A stretch of DNA of 64,000 nucleotides, taken from the NCBI GenBank assembly GCA_050084985.1, contig JBITNC010000002.1, positions 11,470,001-11,534,000 of the forward strand, written 5' to 3'. The position numbers and the translations under genes are program-made. The notes beneath the pieces were generated by a model. It ran no database searches and had not been told where the DNA came from. It saw only the letters and a program-made list of their open reading frames with translations. Every line of letters begins with the position of its first letter. Position 1 is the stretch's first letter. Of the stretch, positions 59,255 to 64,000 are shown piece after piece. This stretch comes from Nageia nagi (taxonomy: Eukaryota; Pinophyta).

Positions 59255-60300
59255 TCATAATAGTTTGGTCACCCACTTTTGTTGTTCATTTATTGCAATT
59301 TGTTGTTTCATAAAATACTTCAAACTATGGTGATCTATGCGTAAGATGAAATATCGACTAATGGGGTAAGGCCTGCATTTTTGAACTACATGAATTATTG
59401 CTACAATCTTTTTTTCATAGGTATATCTAGCCAAAATTTGGCCTGATAATGCCTTTCTAGTGAAATCCAAGGTTCTTCCCTCTTGCATCAAAACTGCACC
59501 CAATCCTACTCCAAAGGCATCACTTTTAATGACAAATGTTTTGGAAAAATCTGGCATGGCTAAAATAGAAGTAGAACACATTGCCTTCTTTAGTTTATAG
59601 AAGAATTCTTCAACATATGATGACCAATTAAAAGCATATTTTTTGAGTAATGATGTGAGTGGAGATGCAATCTTCCCATAATTCTTTACAAATTTTTGAT
59701 AATGACCTATTAGGCCTATAAATCCTTACAATCCTTTGAGTGATTTTGTAATAGGCCAATCCTGCATGTTTGCAATTTTATATGTATCTACCTTGACTCT
59801 GTCCTCATAGATGATATGCCCCAAGTATTCAATCTCATGCATCCCAAAGGAACACTTGGATTTCTTTACATAGAATTGATGCTCTTGAAGTAATTGCAAA
59901 TTTTGATCTAAGTATGCCAAATGATCTTCCCATGTCTTGCTGTAGATCAATATATCATCAAAGAAAACCAAAAGAAATTTATGAAGATAAAGGAAGAATA
60001 CTTGATTCATCAAACTCTGGAATGTTGAAGGGGCATTAGTAAGGCCAAATGGTATTACTAAAAATTCATAATAACACTCATGCATCTAAAAAGCTATTTT
60101 TGGAATATCCTCTTCATGGAATCGGATCTAATGATATCCCAATCATAGATCTAGTTTCAAGAAATATTTGGCTCTATGTAGCTCATCTAGTAGTTCATCA
60201 ATGATGGGAATAGGGAATTTATCTTTCACAATTACTTTTTTGAGCACCCAAAATTCTATGCATAACTGCTAATATCCATTCTTTTTTTTGGATTAATATG
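59255..60300 (-). pseudogene. Gypsy (-) reverse transcriptase and RNase H remnant
   Basis: RT (60085-59726) has FLVIPFGLTNAPSTFQSLMN and FFDDILIYSKTW, where the usual Y-x-D-D box is F-F-D-D, then CSFGMHEIEYLGHII. RNase H (59581-59255) has FVIKSDAFGVGLGAVLMQ, where the catalytic Asp pattern is kept in part (SDAFG for SDASG), and LRIDHHSLKYF. The RT N-terminal part (about 60090-60500) is frame-broken. Confidence 0.86.
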
Positions 60301-60599
60301 ACAAGCGAAGAGTAAGGAATAATACTTGGCCTAATAATCCCTACTTCCAGCATCTCCTGCATCAATTTTTCAATTTCATCTTTCTACAAACATGGATAGT
60401 GATAGGATCAAATGTTGGGTGGTTAACTACCGAGAAATAGTTGTATAATGTGGTCTTGAGGATGATTGAGGGGTAATCCTTTTGGTTCTTTAAAAACCTT
60501 CTCATGACATGTTAAAAGTTGTTGTAGCTATGCTAATGCACCTCCCTCTTATGCAGCTAGTTGTATTGCAAATAGTTGTCCTATCATTCCCTTTTGTCC

Positions 60600-61005
60600 T
60601 TTTCAAATCAACTTCTCCATATGATGAGAACTTGTAATATTTGATTAACCAACATGTAGTTTGGTTAGTTGGTATGTATACCCTACAATAGTAAATTTCA
60701 TCCACAATTCAAGGAAATCCTATAGTATAGGTTCTAATATTCGCAACCATTGAACTCCTAGGACCACATCACATCCTCCCAATGGAAGTACATACATATC
60801 ACTCTGCATGTGATAATCACCCATGTTGAGCTTAACATTGTGACATTTCCCCTTTCAAGATATTCTACCTCCATTTTCAATCATTACTTCAAAATTATTT
60901 TGAGGATATATAAAATAAGTAGCTTATTTGATCACACTAGGATCAATGAAATTATGTGTACTTCCTTAGTCAAGTAAAATGATAAGAGAATGCTTTTTTA
61001 AATAT
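60600..61005 (-). pseudogene. Gypsy (-) protease remnant
   Basis: On the - strand the aspartic protease site reads ILLD, a TAA stop, then GSTHNFID (about 60950-60990). The stop therefore replaces the Ser/Thr of D-S/T-G. Downstream a YVLPLGGCDVVLGVQWL segment (about 60730-60800) is the typical protease C-terminal part. Confidence 0.78.
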
Positions 61006-61019
61006 CCACTATCCTTCAT

Positions 61020-62140
61020 TGTTTGGGGTGTCATAATTCCCTCAAGGGCACTGCAAGAAATGAAAAGAACTTCTTCTTCAATTGTTTCAAGCTCATTATC
61101 TTCTTCCTCAATAATAGTCTCATCCTTTGATTCATTAGAAACATCAACATTAAACAAATACAACCTCTATGTAGTACATTGATGGCTAGTTACATACTTT
61201 TAATCATAATTATAGCAAAGACCCTTTGCTCTCTGCTCATTCATTTCCTCTTGAAATGAATGGGTAGGTTTAGGAGCAACTTGATAACCTTGAGGTTTGT
61301 TAAATGGTTGCTTCCCTTATCGATGTTAGATATTAAATTTGTCTTCTACTAATTTGGCAAACCCAATAGCCTGTATCATAGTGCTAGGATTAAACATTTT
61401 GAATTCTACCCTGATATCTTCCTTCAACCCACTAATGAAGCAACTCCTAAAAAAATACTCATCTAATCCCCCTTTGCAATTTGCAAGCTTTTCAAATTGT
61501 GTTTGATATTCCTTCACTGTTGATGTTTACCAAAGTTTTGTAAGAGCTCCTATGAAATCCTCAAAATCACTTGGGCCAAATGTCACTAATAAGTTTTTTT
61601 TTAAATTCCCCCAATAAGGAATCCCATTAGTTTTTTCAAACTAATGGTACCATTAAATGGTCTTGTGCTTCAAATGGAAAGAAGTGACATTGACATTTTG
61701 AACCTCAAGAATTTGATTTAGTGTAAAGTATTATTCTGCTATATAAATCCATCTAGTTGGATCCTCTACATCAAATATGTGGAAGTATAGCTTAGTTTTC
61801 CTCTGAAGGATGAAGGCTTGAGGGTCTCCCATATGCACCTTTTGTGTCTGTAATTGAGTATTATACCCTTAATATTATTGAAAACTTGTACCTGATGTAC
61901 TTTGGGACAAGGCTAGTTGTTGCATAGTTTTATGACTTATTTTCTATACTTGTAATAGATTTGAGTTCATTGAAACATATTTAGTGCCCAATCCAATAAG
62001 CTTCTCTATAAATTAAATGAATTTTGCATTTATCTCTTGAGAAATAAATTCTAGGTCAACTTCACTAAGATGAGCTCAAATTTGTTTAACCTCATTATCT
62101 AATTTTTCTAGAGTAGGGTCTTGAGATCTTCTTCCCTCCA
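61020..62140 (-). pseudogene. Gypsy (-) gag remnant
   Basis: It starts near 62140 with a short MEGRRSQDPTLEKLD region. It passes the Retrotrans_gag core with YFHIFDVEDPTRWIY (about 61745-61790), and later YQTQFEKLA, FISGLKEDIR and IGFAKLVEDKF (61517-61326). An acidic spacer precedes the protease (61163-61000). Many stops. Confidence 0.75.
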
Positions 62141-62620
62141 TTTGAAATACAAGCTAGGTCATGACTTACTATTTTTGGAAATTGAAAAATGTGTATGGAT
62201 GTTGTATATCGAAATGATTAGGTTGAAAAAATATTAGGAATGGCATAGATTTCAATTTGATGATTTTTAGAATTTTATACTCTTTTTTTCTAAAAAAATG
62301 CTACCTTTGGTAACAAATGGGAACTCACAGAATTTGTTAATTCCCCATGGTTTGGAAGATATTAGCTTTGTAAGTATTTTGCATATTTTGGAGCTACTAT
62401 TTTGGGTGATAAGTTTGAGGGTTTCATGAGATTCTAAAAAAAGGATAGAGTTTTGGCTAAAAAATAACAATTTCTAGGGTTCTACTTCGATGTGACCTTA
62501 CAATGTATAAAAAAATTAGACATAGTTTTGATTGCAAAATGGAAAAATTCTATATTTTTCACTTGGTGTGACCATACAGAAATGCCCATAGGTAGCCAAA
62601 ATTGAGGCATTGGTACCACT

Positions 62621-63565
62621 TGTTAGGTAAAACCATTTGAAATATGAAAAATATACACAAATGGTTTTACCTCAAAACAACATAATAATGCTGAAATATG
62701 AATTACAAAAGGAAATACATGAAATGGAAGAATGCCGACTGATCCGTATAGGAATAGAAAAATGAAAATAACTCAAATTGAGTGAGAGAATTGAACTATA
62801 AAATGAACAACTCTAAACTTCCAAGATCACATGAAAGCTCATACTAACATCAAGATAACTTAAGACAATCTCACAAAGTGACACAAGATGTAAGTGGTTC
62901 CTCCAACTAGGAGTACATCCACTAACTAGATCTCACTTTATTCACAAACATGAATCTCTTATAATTCTCCTAACTCATCTCCTAAACACTATCCTATAGC
63001 ATAAATTTACTCCACAAATTGATGTGTGATCACAAAGAGGGAGCCTTCTATTTATAAGCCAAAATCCCTCTTTGGATCACCCTTTATCCAATGTACAAAA
63101 GCATAACATGCACATCCTTTTACCCAAGGGGCATGCTCATGACACGGAGTGTAGGACAAGTTACATTATCATATTAACTTAAATACTTAAGGTATAAAAT
63201 GATACCCTTAAGTACTAGTGAACTTACATAGAAGATTATTACATAACCTTTACAATAATGCATTATACATACCAATATTGAGAAGATAATAGAATAGATC
63301 ACTTTACTAATAGCAATACCCATTGCAGGCCTATTCGAGGCGGCTTCCTCCTTATAACTCAAAATACAAAATATTTTTCAAGATCCTCTTTTACCTCTCT
63401 TACAAGTATTTATAGTCCTCCTACCCTAATTGGTAGTTTACATTCAAAATGGTGGTTTGCCTTACAAAATGCGATGGTTCACATTACAAGCCATTGCAAG
63501 CAAATAATTAAATTAACTAAAACATAAATAAGCCCAAGTAAATGTTAGGATATGGGATCCTAACA
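62621..63565 (-). repeat. Gypsy (-) 5' LTR, interrupted by a Copia solo LTR
   Basis: TGTTAGGTAAAACC to GGATCCTAACA. Removing 62783-63277 and one TTGAG leaves about 445 bp that aligns with the 57402-57886 LTR. TGGTACCACT directly left of it (62611-62620) is the complement side of the primer binding region. Confidence 0.88.
62783..63277 (-). repeat. Copia A/B-family solo LTR, exact TSD TTGAG
   Basis: 495 bp, TGAGAGAATTGAAC to ACATACCAATA, nearly identical in layout to the Copia A LTR. It is flanked by TTGAG at 62778-62782 and 63278-63282. It lies inside the Gypsy 5' LTR, so it is the younger insertion. Confidence 0.92.
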
Positions 63566-64000
63566 TTCCATTAATTTTAGTCTTAGGAATATGATCATTC
63601 GAAAAGACATTATAAGGTGTCAATCCACACTCCATTAGACCCTATGCTACTACTTTCTCCTATTCATTTTGGAGTCATTCATGCACCACTACATTTTGAC
63701 CATGAATGAAATATCTAGCATTGAAACAACAATCCATTATGTCACAATTAACTTCTTTTATCTTAAATATATATCACTAATATAGAAAAATATTATATAA
63801 AATATTTATCAATGCTAGTTAAATTAAATTTAAAAATATTTTAGTGATGAGATATTAGAGGTTTAATAAATAGTAATAGGAGCTAGGCCCATAATCATCA
63901 ATGTGAATTCATACTTTAATTGTTATCTTCGAATACTTGAAAGGTTGACCTCTTGGAGTAGCGATAGTTCTTTAGTTTCTTCATTGCTATCATTGTGAAC
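63566..64000. other. Right-end spacer
   Basis: Apart from the TTCCA target duplication at its start, no gene or element is supported in this AT-rich end. Confidence 0.5.

Larger units (their letters stand above)
57402..63565 (-). mobile_element. Ty3/Gypsy LTR retrotransposon (- strand), TSD TTCCA
   Basis: Left LTR 57402-57886 and right LTR 62621-63565 (with a 495-bp foreign solo LTR inside) both start TG(C/T)TAGG and end CCTAACA. TTCCA flanks both ends exactly (57397-57401, 63566-63570). A polypurine tract (- strand GAGAGGGGTGA) adjoins the left LTR. From right to left: gag, protease, RT, RNase H, integrase, the Gypsy order. All frames are broken. Confidence 0.92.

Overview
This is nuclear DNA from a seed plant. 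Coding density is very low, introns run to 9 kb, and most of the sequence is old LTR and non-LTR retrotransposons in nested layers. That pattern fits a gymnosperm or conifer best, but this is inferred from style and no species marker is present. I find one intact host gene: a guanylate-binding-protein (GBP) type dynamin-superfamily GTPase on the + strand, spread over about 25 kb (16740-41608). It can be read in 17 exons, all with GT/AG borders and consistent phases, giving a 610-residue protein with an N-terminal signal-peptide-like segment, a full GTPase domain and C-terminal hydrophobic segments.

Left flank (1-16.3 kb): two related, decayed Ty1/Copia elements (A, 1-6405; B, about 8707-14747) lie on the - strand inside one older L1-type LINE. 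Pieces of that LINE are at 6406-8706 and 14748-15668. Copia B lacks its expected 3' LTR and ends in about 0.5 kb of degenerate tandem repeats instead.

GBP gene (16.3-42.7 kb): CCAAT and TATA-like signals precede exon 1. Intron 1 holds a tRNA-derived SINE, an 81-bp tandem duplication and a small minisatellite. Intron 2 (9.2 kb) holds a second LINE on the - strand, itself interrupted by a 453-bp AT-rich MITE with exact direct repeats and by a 1.2-kb unidentified insert. It is followed by SINE-like modules. Intron 15 (4.5 kb) holds a 592-bp near-perfect palindrome next to an LTR-like block, and a 484-bp Mutator-type MITE with an exact 9-bp target-site duplication and a tRNA-like core.

Right flank (42.7-64 kb): a compact LTR element without coding capacity (42712-45145); a + strand Gypsy element with both LTRs (45403-51681), flanked by an unusual ~55-bp duplication; a Copia-type solo LTR with TSD TAGAC (52605-53093); AT-rich DNA with a doubtful gag-like remnant; and a - strand Gypsy element with TSD TTCCA (57402-63565), whose 5' LTR was later hit by a Copia solo LTR with TSD TTGAG. 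All retroelement reading frames carry stops or frameshifts and are annotated as pseudogenes.
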